From positions 150,966-214,965 of the forward strand of contig QNGE01000863.1 of assembly GCA_008508345.1 (NCBI GenBank): a stretch of 64,000 bases of DNA. Direction: 5' to 3'. Position numbers and translations under genes: made by a program. Below the pieces are notes generated by a model. The model had not been told where the DNA came from, ran no database searches, and worked only from the letters and a program-made list of their open reading frames with translations. This document shows, piece by piece, positions 1-11,510 of the stretch (position 1 is the first letter of the stretch; every line of letters begins with the position of its first letter). This DNA is from Paragonimus westermani. Lineage: Eukaryota; Platyhelminthes; Trematoda; Plagiorchiida; Troglotrematidae.

Positions 1-2578
1 TTCCCAACTCTGTCTTTCCATGCTAACCCCAATCCGTTTACCTTACCTCCGTCTTCCATTTATCCCGGTTTACTGAAGACGGGACAAGTAATAAACCTTG
101 ACGTTTTCAATGCTCACTTTTCTTGACACCTAGGATGAGAAGATACCTTGGTAAGTACTCTTTCAGGTTCAGAGCTTGATACATATTCTCTTACAGACGT
201 GATCAAACATTTTCAACACTGTCATCCATTTCAGTGTACCTTCAGGTAATAGACGACTGTTCATCAAGGCCCCTGGTGACGCCGATTTTAGAGGGTGGAT
301 GGCACCGAGTTAGAAACTAGAGAAGTGTTTGCTAGCTTGAGTGTCAGTGAATAATTGGCCATGTTCTTCTAGGTTCAGTACACCAGTTACTGCATATCAA
401 TACAGTTCAGAAAAACGTTGTTTTTTACTGTGAGCTTCGACGGACAGTTTTTCAAATGAGAAAAGGAATACACTTTGACTATCTGAATGACTTTCTGATG
501 TAGACCTAACACTGACATCACCACGCTGGCCGACAGTTTGGACGCTCAACACGGACGTCTACCTCAAGATCGGAGGTTGCTGGGTGGCATATTTGATGTC
601 GGGGCACAACTCACTGACAGTGGCAAATGATCTGTCACGTGGGGATCGTCCCGTGCATTTCAACTACAAGCCACTCAACCATATGGTACTCGGAGGCAGG
701 CGGTGCTATTTTGATAAAGATTACCGTGTATTTTTGAACAAGAACGTGAACTCGAACCACGCTGCCATGCGTGTCCGTTCTGCCCTGTCATGTGCTCGTT
801 AAATTATTTGCTAGTCAATTAGCTAACTTTAGAATAGAGAGGTAGTGAAGGTACTGCAGACACTAAACTGTCCAAGTGCTCTGTCCATGGGCGCTTTGTT
901 GAATCGAGCCATCCGCATCTCATCCGATGCATACATTCAGAAATGGCAGACTGTTTTGACTCTCGCCTTCCATACTGTATTTTGAAAGCTTTTCCCCCTA
1001 TCCTACAAACATAATTTGATGCGCACGTTGTTTGATCGGGCCGGGGGTATTTACACTGAACATACTGTTCAAGGAGAGATGACCTTGTTAGAGACTACCC
1101 TACCACTAAAGGGTTACCTCAGAACGTTTGTTGCACGAGTTCAAAACTCCTTGACGTAAAAAGTCGATTCGAAACAGTGCCAAAAAGATGGTGTTTCTTC
1201 GTCTTCCTTTTAGGAGCAATGTTGTGAGCCAAGTTATTCATGGTCGTCTGATTAGTTCTGTCCTGAGAACATTCAGTGCCGTTTTCCGAGTGAATCTGTT
1301 CAGGACATTCCGGATTTCGACAACCTACGTGAAACAACCGGTATCCGAGTCAGCCAAAGTTTGAAGTTATCAAGGAATATCGATTTAGATGTCGAGCCTC
1401 ATACATAGGCAGGACTGCTTGTTGCGAACCAGGGTCACGCAGCACATCCGGATCAAGAAACAGGTCACACAAACACATGACATCACAGCAACGTACAGAA
1501 ACAAGGAGAGTGCATCATCCATTGCGCGTTATATGCTAATAATAACACCAGTGCTACCTACAACTGCATTTTGCGATATCTACTCAACATCAAACGGGTG
1601 AACAATGGGCTATGGTAGAGCTGTTGCCATCTAAAAGTTCAAACGCGTGTTGTGTGCGCAAAACAACTGTTTGTGGAGTTGTCGCTACTATGGTAATGAT
1701 AACGATTGTGTACCATAACAATTGACTTTTCGGGTATTTCGTTCGCTTTCCCATACTGATAAATAAATGGTCTTTATTGTGCAGCGAAATTTGTCCGGTC
1801 ACTCGTATTTGGCTGGATCGGTCTAGGACAACACCATGAAGACCATAAAGTCGTGCTCTCTGTGGTCTAGCGTGACGAATGTGGGAGTTGTTTAATCGAA
1901 CAATCCATAACAGTGGAGAGATATTTGCTGTCTGAAACTACCTCTTGGTGTACGACTATGCTGACAGTTGGTTTGTGGTTAAAAATCATATGTATTTGTA
2001 AGTCCTTCTCTTATCATCTGAACACTCAGACGTGGTCACTTCTGCGACAGACGACCTAACAGATACTACAACTATTTATCTAGCTGTTCGCTTATGACGC
2101 GTGTTACACGATTGTGCCTGAAACGGTCGATGTTTTAGTCAGCAAAACATATAGCACTCAGTCATGTCCTCTGAGTCAAAGCAATATAATGGCGTACATT
2201 TGGAGATGTAGCTAAAACACGTAGATAAATCATAATCCGTACATGATAAGTGATTATGCAGAGGTGTCCGGAGTTTTGTACGGTGGGATTCGAGTGAAAG
2301 ATTGTCGTATCCCTCTTCAGATAAGGTGGAGTAATACATGGAAACACAGTAAACACGTTTTGTGTTGGTTCATTCTGACTCAGTCGCCAAAGTTAGGGTG
2401 CACATACCACCATATTTAGCCCGGGCTTTGTAACTCAGTGGTTTATCCCCACGATTTCTGTCGACTGGAAACTGGAAAACTAAAGGTATAAACCTGCCTC
2501 ACCCGGTTGATCAAGAATGGCCAGTTAGATTGTGAAAAAATGAAAAGGTGGGAAATTCCTCAGTAATGAAATTCAAAG
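1..2578. other. Gene-free stretch
   Basis: Only short frames that overlap on both strands are present, many opening at non-ATG codons. I see no recognisable domain, splice-bounded exon, tRNA or repeat here. It reads as intergenic or intronic DNA. Confidence 0.5.
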
Positions 2579-2590
2579 ACAAGTAGATAT

Positions 2591-2803
2591 CTGATGAGTA
2601 GTCGGGGTTTTGGTTTATTTTCAAGTTGACCATCACTCACATTTGATCGCAGCGTTCGCATTCAGATAAACTTTCCAGCCATTACTGACGAGCTCTAATG
2701 AGAGCGAAACTCGAGTCTAGTGCTTCTTTTCGAAAGAGGCTGGCTGGAAAGTCTATCTGAATGCGAACGCTACGATCAAATGTGAGTGATGGTCAACTTG
2801 AAA
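2591..2803 (+). mobile_element. SINE-A fold-back copy, promoter part lost, with 12-bp target-site duplication
   Basis: A 213-bp insertion flanked by the direct repeat acaagtagatat at 2579-2590 and 2804-2815, which reads as a target-site duplication. Two arms (2618-2681 and 2741-2804) are inverted copies of each other, 62 of 64 bases matching by eye. The 5' leader (tgatgagtagtcgggg...) matches the reverse complement of the end of the element at 60371-60648, so both are the same family. The tRNA-like region of that copy is absent; leader sequence runs straight into the inverse complement of the element's own tail. A 12-bp duplication fits target-primed reverse transcription better than a cut-and-paste DNA transposon. 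It could alternatively be a MITE with an unusual duplication length. Confidence 0.85.
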
Positions 2804-2815
2804 ACAAGTAGATAT

Positions 2816-5800
2816 GGCGATTTTACTGGAAGAAAGAAAAGATAAACAGAATCAAAATGTCAAGGTAGATCTGCCGTAAGTTAGTTGGAATAAGAAAAGA
2901 AAGAAGCAATGTTTTAGTGGCTGAACCGAACAAACTCTCCAAAATAGCTTACGTTATGCGATCAGAGGAATGATTCAGATGGTGAGCTATCTGAATCCAG
3001 ATTTCTGTGTCAAGAGGAATAAATTTATCAAGCGCTTGTGAACGCCCATAGGAAAGGTATGGTCGAATTTCGTTACTCGTGCTCAAAACACTCGCCCTAA
3101 TTTAGTGTACTAGTCGTTGTGGATGTGTTGATGGTGTTCAGTTCAACCGATCTTTCTTGCAAGCCCATACTAACCATTTCTTACTGGTAATTTCTCTATC
3201 CAAGACTGGTAGGACGGACACAAAATAACAGCTGCCTCTCAGTCTCACTCTGTCGTTGTTTGGGGACAGCATACTAGAAACCATAGTGACATGTGGGTCA
3301 AACACACTTGTCAAAACTGCACATGCCTAAGCAAGTTGCTTGTATATATATATATATATGTTAATGTGAGCTGAAAAACCGAATTTTTCGAGTATAAACC
3401 TTCTTACCGGTTCATCAGTCTCTTGCTTCATGGTAAAAATATTTGGCAGTGAATAGTGATTCGCGATAACGGTCACTGTCTATTGATTATTTTCAGGGAA
3501 CGTGGGCTGACACGCGTTTTGTACAAAACTGTTACAAAAACATGATCATGTTAAGTAGATTGACTGCGTTCATTCGCTGACCGAAAAGTTACCGAACTGT
3601 TGTCCACAAGTTAACAATTGTGGAATCCCGACAGTTTTGCATAGTGTTCGGAAGTAACACAATGTTGACATCCTGTTTCATTGAAGTGGTTGATTAACTG
3701 ATCGGTTACCTAATAATGCAGGTCCGGAAACTAAGAACAACTAAAACCGGCAAGCTTATCCATATTTAGCCAAATGCAAACGGATAGCATCATGGCACGT
3801 TACACACACAGTTACTGGAAGAGAACACACCTGTCGATGACCGTCAAGCACAGGGTGCCACAGAGCCACGCTCCATTTAATGCATTTACAACAGTCAAAG
3901 GGGTATCACTGTAAATAAATTTATTCTGCCGCTCACAGAGAGAAAGGTAGAGTTTAAACATAGGGTTGGTAAGATTTAAAATGTTATATGCTGTAACGGA
4001 ATAGTGTAATCGACTAGTTGAACAACCGTCTCAAACCCGTAATATGGTGCAGTTACGATCGCTGACAGGTTTCATAAACCATGTGCAGAAGACTTTACAT
4101 ACATAATTATTTTTTTCACAGAGTGCGTGCTCTCCATTGGCGTAACGCTTAAATTGGGTGAAAACTGGATCACCATTTTAATTCCAGAGGAATCGATCAC
4201 ACCCCACAGCTATTTAAGCACAAGTCAGAGTAGCATGGTTCACGCAGAATTTCAGTTCCACGAAACTTCAGATTTCAGCTTAAAACTGATACACGTACAA
4301 TGCCGAAATAATTTGGTGTCGATGGAGAGAATTGAGAAACGGAGGACGCTGGTGACTGGAAATTACAGAATAATTGCATAACGGTTCTTTATTTTGACCG
4401 TTCCTAACATCTCTTAACCCCATCGGTATAACCGATGAGCGTATTCTGACTCGCAGTTAATACAGTAAAAAGCAGTCATTGTTCAGCCGCAGATGTGACC
4501 ATCGCATTTTGTATATTTTCATTTTTGAACGGAAGTTTATCTTCCAACTAAAAGTAGGTCATTTATCTTTCCTATCATCGCATTCTTTCACCCTATCGCT
4601 TATGACCTTCTAACGTCGTGTAACAATATAATATAGTCACCTCTGGTGTTTTTTTGTGCAGTTCATCAGTGTGCTGCGCTCGGGAAAGCCAATCAAGTGC
4701 GTGATTTTCATTGCCAGTTAAATGGCGAATTACGAATTCCTAACCTTGCGGTCGCAAGAGTAGATGAGCGAGCTTTTTCAGAGAGTCCTCCACTGACTTG
4801 TTTTACTCCAAGGGTGTGTGGTCAGCAGTGACGTAAACTAGTCGGTCGAGCAAAAATGTCTGTTATTCCTTCCCAAGTCCGCAATATCACCAAACCTTTC
4901 CCCGCGAGTTAATTAGTTTTTTCCGACCTGCATTGAAATCCAACTAGTCTATTGAATGCCACCTGTTTGCCGCTCAGTAACGCTTTGACCTCCTAGTAAC
5001 TTGCTTCCCTTATAGTTTTCTGTGTTCAGTCACCAGCATTTTCAACATCAGCTATCCTTCTTTCGTTATTGGGTGCATTATGATAGAAACTTGATTGAAT
5101 TTTCCTTATCAATAAAAACAGAGATTCATCTTCGGTGGACCGATTGGAACTTTGAGCCAGTGAACAAAACAGAGATGTTAACCGATAAGTTATCGATTAT
5201 CCACAATCTAATACATAGGTCGGGTAGTTAAACCAACAGAAAAGCGAGTGAGCAACTGCCTAACACGTTCATGACGAAATTCGGTTGAAAAGTTGATCAA
5301 TATTGAACCCCCGATTAAACCGGTAGGTTAAAATCATGAACAATTAAATTGACTCAATGAGTACGTTATTTTGTTAGCGGTTTTGCTAGTTTTCTCGATT
5401 TACGCATTTCAAGTTTTAATGAAAAGATGCCAGCTGCCTTTGCTGTAGACGAACGAGTCTTCTCAAGACTACATTTAAGCATCCTTGATATTTTAAATTT
5501 GATCGATGAACTTGATGTGATGTACTCACCTTCTTCTATTTGCTTTGAGGTTCCGATGTTAACGAACGAGACGGTACATTTACTGAGGGACTTTAGATAA
5601 TGCTCCTCGTTGTCTGATCATAATACTTGGCTCCAGAAGTGATATAGAACAAACACTTGAGGTTGGTTGTTGAACAAAGGCAGTTTGAACTTCTTCCTTG
5701 TACGCCAATTCTGAATTTTTGGATATACGTTGCTTACTGTTTAAAGTTCTCTATACCGTTTGATTGGCACTTTCCAGATGAAATTAATCCCATGGAACGG

Positions 5801-8710
5801 TAACGGACTTAAGCAAGCTTATATACTCTCTCGTATATGGTATATTGAAAGCTTTTCTCCAGTAAAGCTCTAGGGTGCAATTAGGTGACACATTGCTCTT
5901 GTTGCGTATGCTCTGCGCACCGTTAAATTTGTTTGTTTTTCTCCTTTTAACAGGAACACTGTGTGGAAATGTATGTGCAGACCTTTTCATGTGGTTCTGT
6001 GTTACAATTCTTGATCAAATCCCCATTGTTTTATCATTACGGCAGGAAATCCGGAAGCGACATTTTTCCGTTAGTTTTTATTTCTGAGGTATATTTTGCG
6101 GACGATTGATAAGTGTTGAACTTTTGTAAGAAAGCTGATGGACGGAATTTTTATTCACAAGTGTAAATATGCCGTCCACATACGATTCGTAATAAGTGGA
6201 TTACAAATTATATCCATCAAACGACGGCATTTAAATTAAGACATGAATATATCTACGAAGATTTAATGAGATGATGATTCTGTCGTTATAGCACCTTTTT
6301 TCTGAAATAACATCTGTTGCAGAGAAAAGAGTTATGAAAGGTATAGCGAAGATTGAGTGATTCATGTGTGGCGAATGGAATGCTAAAGTAGTGGTGGCAG
6401 TTATCAATCAAGTCAACCTTTATTTCACCAGTAAGACTTTTGTGAAGGACAATATTGTTCAGTTATATACTTTCAAACCTTTAGTAATATCAACGAACTC
6501 AAAAGTATGCAAACAGTATCAGAAACCGATTATGCTAGTCCGTGAAAGAGCGGGACCAATATTTCATAAATCTATTTCAGTTTTGCACACGGTTTGTGCT
6601 GCCCAGATGGTCCACAAGGATGAGTAGACTGTGAGCCCCAAGAATATGCCTTTCGGATAGCTTCTGTGGGAAGTATTTCTAGCCTTCACATTTCGAAAGA
6701 TTGGAGTTATTTTTTTGTTCTATCCTTTTTGTCAGTAAGACTTACATAAAATAGTCTTCTGGTTTGAGAGTTCACCTGAACGATTCATTAGGACCAAGGT
6801 GGACCATTTATGTGGATAAAATATTACTACACTAGTGGTTACCAATAGCTCTTTAATAGTCTCTTAAGGACGAACTGGTTGTCAATTTTGACACAGTGGT
6901 ACTGCAGACAACAATGCGCGAAACCTACCGTCACCTGTCAAACTAGAAGTGGAATTTATAAAGTCAACTAAAAAGTTTCCTTGTGAAACTGTACAGTGCC
7001 ACAGAATTCAGGACCAACTGATAATATTTTGAATTACAGAGGTAAATCAAATGAGATATCCCGAACGTGTTTAAAAAGATCCGCACATTAACCATCTTCG
7101 CCTGATCGTTTATGACTATGATCAACGTGGCGAAGTTCCCGAACTCTTTCAGGGAGCTCCGGTTGGTGATATCGTCAGATGATTCGGGCCACTGCATGTT
7201 CATCATCGATTTCAGTAGAGACATCTACAGTTGTAAGCAAACAGCGTGAGTAACACAGAGACTGTTTGGTCGAAAAACCGTCACGGATGGCGAGTGGAAC
7301 AACATAAAATGGAACAAACAAACTTGTATATGACGATAATTCCATAGGACCATATTCAACAATAACAAATTTTTCTTCAAGGAAAACACCTTATCATGCC
7401 GGCATGCACTCCACTGTTTCTCTGCACATTTCCACACGGCTAACTGAACTTCTCAATACTTAACTCCACCTGTCTGTTCATGAGTAGTATAGTATGATCC
7501 ATTATGCACAGTAAACTGCATGAAAGAAAAAATATAGCCATTGGTTGAGTGAAGTCAAATCAGTGGGCAAAGTGGAATCATTCTTTATGACTGATGGTGA
7601 ACCGGTTTTCAAGACGAGGAAGTAAACTTATCTGGATACAGAAACTGACGGGGTATGTCTTGTTGGGTGCAGCTGACAGGCGATTATCAAACTGTAGCAG
7701 AGAGTTTTGAGTGAACGGGAACAGAATGAGAAAAACAAATTTGAAAGTTTGGATCGTTTGATTAAGGAAGAGAACTCCGCGTTCCTCACAACTTATTGAA
7801 GCTAAAACTGTTGGTAAACCCCAATCTATCACAAAAACCAAAGGTGAAATATATCTTCACAGGATAAATCAGTGAAGATCACCGCAATGAAGAAGTCACG
7901 TTTGTTGGACTTCTGGAGATACATTATATTGTTTTGTATCGCATTTTCCAGTGGTCTGTTCACTGAACGAATTGTAAATGAGAAACTGTCTGCTTACAAT
8001 CTGTTTACAACAGCAGAGAACATGGCGACCAGAAGCTCATTCATCACTCATTAATCGTTTTAGCACATAATCACGGTTAGCCTTGTTTCAATGAGCAGAA
8101 TCAAAGCGCACTAACTGGTGGTATAGGAATTTCTACTCTCCAGATGACCGAACTTAGGGTTATTTATGAAGCTCAGTGTGCACTGTCAGTTATCTCTTCA
8201 ACAGGCTATTTAAAGTCGTAGATGGTAAGTTAGTTTCAGTACATCCTAAGCTTGATTGACGCTAAAGCTTAAAATCCAAAACCGCAAGCTAGAAGATAGT
8301 GTTGACGTAGAGCATAACAAATGTGCACTCAGCCGAATAGGGAAAATTTCAGCTATGAGAGGCGGGAAACCTAGCAAAAAGTATTATCAAATTAGGCGAA
8401 CAAACGTGCATTCAGAGTATGGACTGATTTTCAGCTGATAAAGTTCAACGACAACGATTAGCTGACAATTAACTATTCCCCATCCAATAATGTGAATTGT
8501 GTAAATCGTGCAGTATCAGAAAATGCGTAATTTTTTGATGATAACAGTCTCTATTTTTCATGATTTACGGCTAGATTTACCTAGCGCTTTATAGGAAGCC
8601 CTGCAAATCAACCTCCAAGCACACATCCGAGTTGATCCCCTTATCTATAAGACATTGGGAGAAAACTGGAGACTAGTTTTGAGAAATTTGAAACACTGCG
8701 TTTCCATTAT
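2816..8710. other. Gene-free stretch
   Basis: Apart from a short TA run at 3343-3359 I find nothing. A small frame at 7887-8054 (ATG inside a GTG-opened frame) begins with a hydrophobic stretch resembling a signal peptide, but has only about 55 codons and no splice or homology support. A frame beginning near 4662 follows a pyrimidine-rich stretch ending in cag, but its product is not recognisable. Confidence 0.45.
3343..3359. repeat. (TA)n microsatellite
   Basis: Seventeen bases of uninterrupted TA alternation. A simple repeat that may vary in length between individuals. Confidence 0.9.
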
Positions 8711-8829
8711 CCAGTTCATCGGGACAGTAAGAAAACACATTGCGAGATGCGAGCATTTCGTTTATTCTCATTAGTCGGTGACATAAAAAATTCAGTTAGA
8801 TAAGTTAAGTGCGTATCGTCAAAACAATG
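8711..8829 (-). repeat. Penelope element 3' tail, sense copy
   Basis: On the minus strand this follows the stop codon of the Penelope-like reading frame (stop at 8864-8866) by about 35 bases. Its inverse complement recurs at 10156-10276, beyond the other end of the element, at roughly 85% identity by eye over 120 bp. The core around cgaaatgctcgcatct also occurs at 16785-16880 and 40245-40345. Penelope-like elements are known for terminal repeats (pLTRs) in varied orientation, so this is probably 3' UTR or pLTR sequence. Confidence 0.65.
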
Positions 8830-9112
8830 AAACGAACGAACTTCACTTAGTTGCAATCAGGTTTCACTGCCACGGCAACGAAATTGGTTGCGTCAGTTCG
8901 CTTTGCCAACAAAGGGCCGGTGCGTGACGCGTGATCAACATTGCCTCTGAGAGCGCTAACAATCTAGGGTCGAGATTGCGCAATATGACCGTGAACGAAG
9001 TGTCGGGGTCAACCACATGACCTGTTGCGTTTAGGTGTTTCGCGATCGAAGACGCCGGATTTCTGTTCGAGTGTTGATATGCTGACCCGCCTTGAAACCT
9101 TGTTTGCACTGG

Positions 9113-9326
9113 CCACTTGGGAATGTGCTCCGCCTTCCTCTGTCGTAAAGTTCGGTCCGTTCTGCTGATGTATGAATGACCGCAACTGGTAAATAACGTG
9201 AGAGACAGAGTTTTCCGAAGAAGAACGATCGGGGCAGTGGAGGCTCATCCTATGGGTGGAGAGTAACAAGCGCAATTCCGCCGCGGGATATGTGCGATCA
9301 ATGACATATTTCAACTTTCGACTTAC
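9113..9326 (-). repeat. Segment repeated across the gap, copy 1
   Basis: Runs from ccacttggg to the last base before the gap (acttac). It matches 9548-9772 with seven substitutions and an 11-base deletion near 9188, by eye. Encodes the start of the GIY-YIG domain on the minus strand; the deletion shifts the frame. Confidence 0.9.
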
Positions 9327-9547
9327 NNNNNNNNNNNNNNNNNNNNNNNNNNNNNNNNNNNNNNNNNNNNNNNNNNNNNNNNNNNNNNNNNNNNNNNNNN
9401 NNNNNNNNNNNNNNNNNNNNNNNNNNNNNNNNNNNNNNNNNNNNNNNNNNNNNNNNNNNNNNNNNNNNNNNNNNNNNNNNNNNNNNNNNNNNNNNNNNNN
9501 NNNNNNNNNNNNNNNNNNNNNNNNNNNNNNNNNNNNNNNNNNNNNNN
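9327..9547. other. Assembly gap (221 N)
   Basis: Unknown bases. The sequence ending at the left edge and the sequence beginning at the right edge are the same segment, so the gap probably joins two overlapping contig ends rather than covering missing DNA. Confidence 0.95.
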
Positions 9548-9772
9548 CCACTTGGGAATGTGCTCCACCTTCATCTGTCGTAAATTTCGGTCCGTTCTGC
9601 TGATGTATGAATGACCGCAACTGCAGGTGAACTGGTAAATAAAGTGAGAGACAGAGTTTTCCGAAGAAGAACGATCGGGGCAGTGGAGGCTCATCCTACG
9701 CGTGGAGAGTAACAAGCGCAATTCTGCCGCGGGATATGTGCGATCAATGACATATTTCAACTTTCGACTTAC
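9548..9772 (-). repeat. Segment repeated across the gap, copy 2
   Basis: Begins exactly at the right edge of the gap with ccacttggg and ends with acttac, continuing into unique Penelope sequence. It keeps the 11 bases missing from copy 1 and reads in frame through the endonuclease start. Confidence 0.9.
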
Positions 9773-10155
9773 ATCGGTAACGTTGTGGTCACCTGCGTAG
9801 GGAAGGTTGATAAAAACCTGCTTTTTCGGCACTAACTGTGGTTGGGAGGCAGGCACTCGTTCCTTGCGATAGATTTCAATAAATTTGGCCGGATATTCAT
9901 TCGCAAACAGAACATTCTTCCAGCGCTCCTCCTCTGACTGTAGGCTGTCGGCCGTGCACAGTTTCCTTGGTCGGTGAAAAGCAGGTCGTACCAAGCTACA
10001 TTTGTGAGCCACCGGTGTAAATGAAGAGAATTGTAGGTACTGCCCACTCCATGTGGCTTTTCGATAAACCTGCCTACTAAGTTTACCATCTAGGTGCCTA
10101 GAAATAAGGATGTCTAGGAATGGTAGTGAGTTATCTAACTTTTGTTCTTAGGTGA

Positions 10156-10276
10156 CATTGTTTTGACGTTACGTGCTTAACCTATATAACACAGTGTTTT
10201 ATGTAACCGACTAAGGAGAAAAAACGAAATGCTTGCATCTCGCAATGTATGTTTTCTTGCTGTCCTGATGAATTGG
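10156..10276 (+). repeat. Inverted copy of the Penelope 3' tail
   Basis: Plus-strand sequence from cattgttttgacg to gatgaattgg matches the reverse complement of 8711-8829. It abuts the truncated 5' end of the Penelope frame, so the element is bracketed by inverted copies of its own tail. Either a pLTR in inverse orientation, or an independent solo copy that landed beside it. Confidence 0.65.
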
Positions 10277-10554
10277 AGACCAGCCAGTTGGTTAAGTAAC
10301 CGAGACGTTTTGATTCCAAAACTCCAAACATGACCAGGTAGAAGTGATTATTTTGAAAAAGACTACATATTAGTAGCAGATTTTTAACCACTGCATGTAC
10401 TCCGCCAATAGTAATACCCAGGGTGGCTGCTTGTGAACAGTTTGAGTGTAAGCGGAGTTGGAACCGTTTTGTTAACTGAATACGACATATAAGTGGAAAC
10501 ACATACTGATCACTAAGACCATGTCTGCAAAACAGGCAGGGTTGGTAACCACAT

Positions 10555-11510
10555 CAAAACAGAATTCCTCCTTGAAAGTCTTTGCAATTCTGGAAACATG
10601 GATTGGCGAAGCTTTGTACATAGTGGTCAACAAGGATAAGCTTTTCTGGATGAATTTCGAACCACAGATCAAAACAGAATACAAAAAAGTGTGTACACGC
10701 CCCTACTTTCGTCGAGAACCAAACGTGATTTCGATGTCACGGATAACGTATGCTGGTAAAACAACTCGTACTTTCGCTGATACCTCTTTCACAATATTAC
10801 AAGCTGACAAGATAGTGCCACCCAAATAAGCGAAAATGTACACCATCCCAAACAGATTTTCTGGAATGAAGAAAATAGTGGTGGAATTATTCCACTCTTG
10901 GAGCAGCGCTTCGCAATTTGGAGGTCGAAGTGCATTCCATACAAACCAGCTACATCACTGATTTTGTTCGGCGTGGTCTGCATTTTTTCGGCAGAGAGCT
11001 GTTTTAGGCATTGTCATCCGCATACCCCATGTCAGTCCACCTAGGGTTAGAAAGCAGTTGAACACCAAACTTACTGGATTCTTCATGCACAACTTTCAGA
11101 ATGTCGTCAATGCAAACTTGTACAAGAGGAGTGATATGGGACACCTTCAACAAACACCGTCGGAAGTGGTGAATGACCGATATATTTGCCCCTAAACCCC
11201 GTTTACAGTGTAGGCATATAGTGGTCCCAATAGGTTCACGTATTTCCCTGATACTCCCAGAGATCGTTATGAGCAACCGAATTTAAAACAGCCTTCAAGC
11301 CTGAAAAAACCACGACCGTCAGCCACCTACATAAGTGCTTATGCTTATAGATCTGTCGCGGGGTGAAACTGTGATCAAACCACCCACGACCGGACCGAAA
11401 TCCCCCTCTTCCTTGCGTACCTGGCTTCGTTCGGGTTTAGTGAGCTGACGTGATATAAGGTCAGTGAGTACCTTACACGTAACAGACGCCGGGCTGATGC
11501 TTCTGTGGTT
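10555..11510 (-). mobile_element. RTE/CR1-type LINE reverse transcriptase, heavily decayed
   Basis: On the minus strand, successive broken frames follow the order of a non-LTR RT: NHRSISPASV...KVLTDLISRQLTK (fingers, from 11510); a frame with RGGFRSGRGWFDHSFTPRQ; GVSGKYVNLLGPLYAYT; SFTTSDGVC*RCPIS (the GVRQGCP block with a stop); after a one-base shift IDDILK; GVQLLSNPRWTDMGYADD (catalytic motif C); an AYLGG stretch; and GRVHTFLYSVLICGSKF, the usual GRVYN...SVLLYGCET block, ending near SRIAK. At least three frameshifts and several stops make it a dead copy. The order and wording match the RTE-like family common in trematode genomes; clade is by memory of motifs only. A weak match to the upstream N-terminal part may reach about 11830. 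Confidence 0.85.

Larger units (their letters stand above)
8864..10150 (-). mobile_element. Penelope-like retrotransposon, 3' part: RT thumb plus GIY-YIG endonuclease (decayed)
   Basis: Read on the minus strand from about 10148: an RT C-terminal block with the Penelope pattern (SLPFLDIL, then VYRKATWSGQYLQFSS, then a HK...R run), a linker with LPYAG...VSRKLKYV, and then a GIY-YIG endonuclease: CSCGHSYISRT...LR...EH, followed by AKHLNATGHVVD and a C-terminal RHAPALCWQ block. The Gly of YIG is Ser. The frame has a stop immediately upstream near 10150, so the catalytic RT core is missing (5' truncation). An assembly gap and a repeated segment split the endonuclease. The copy at 9113-9326 has an 11-base deletion and frameshift but keeps the conserved Arg (LRQRKAEH); the copy at 9548-9772 is in frame but has LRQMKVEH. 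Not active as assembled. Confidence 0.9.
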
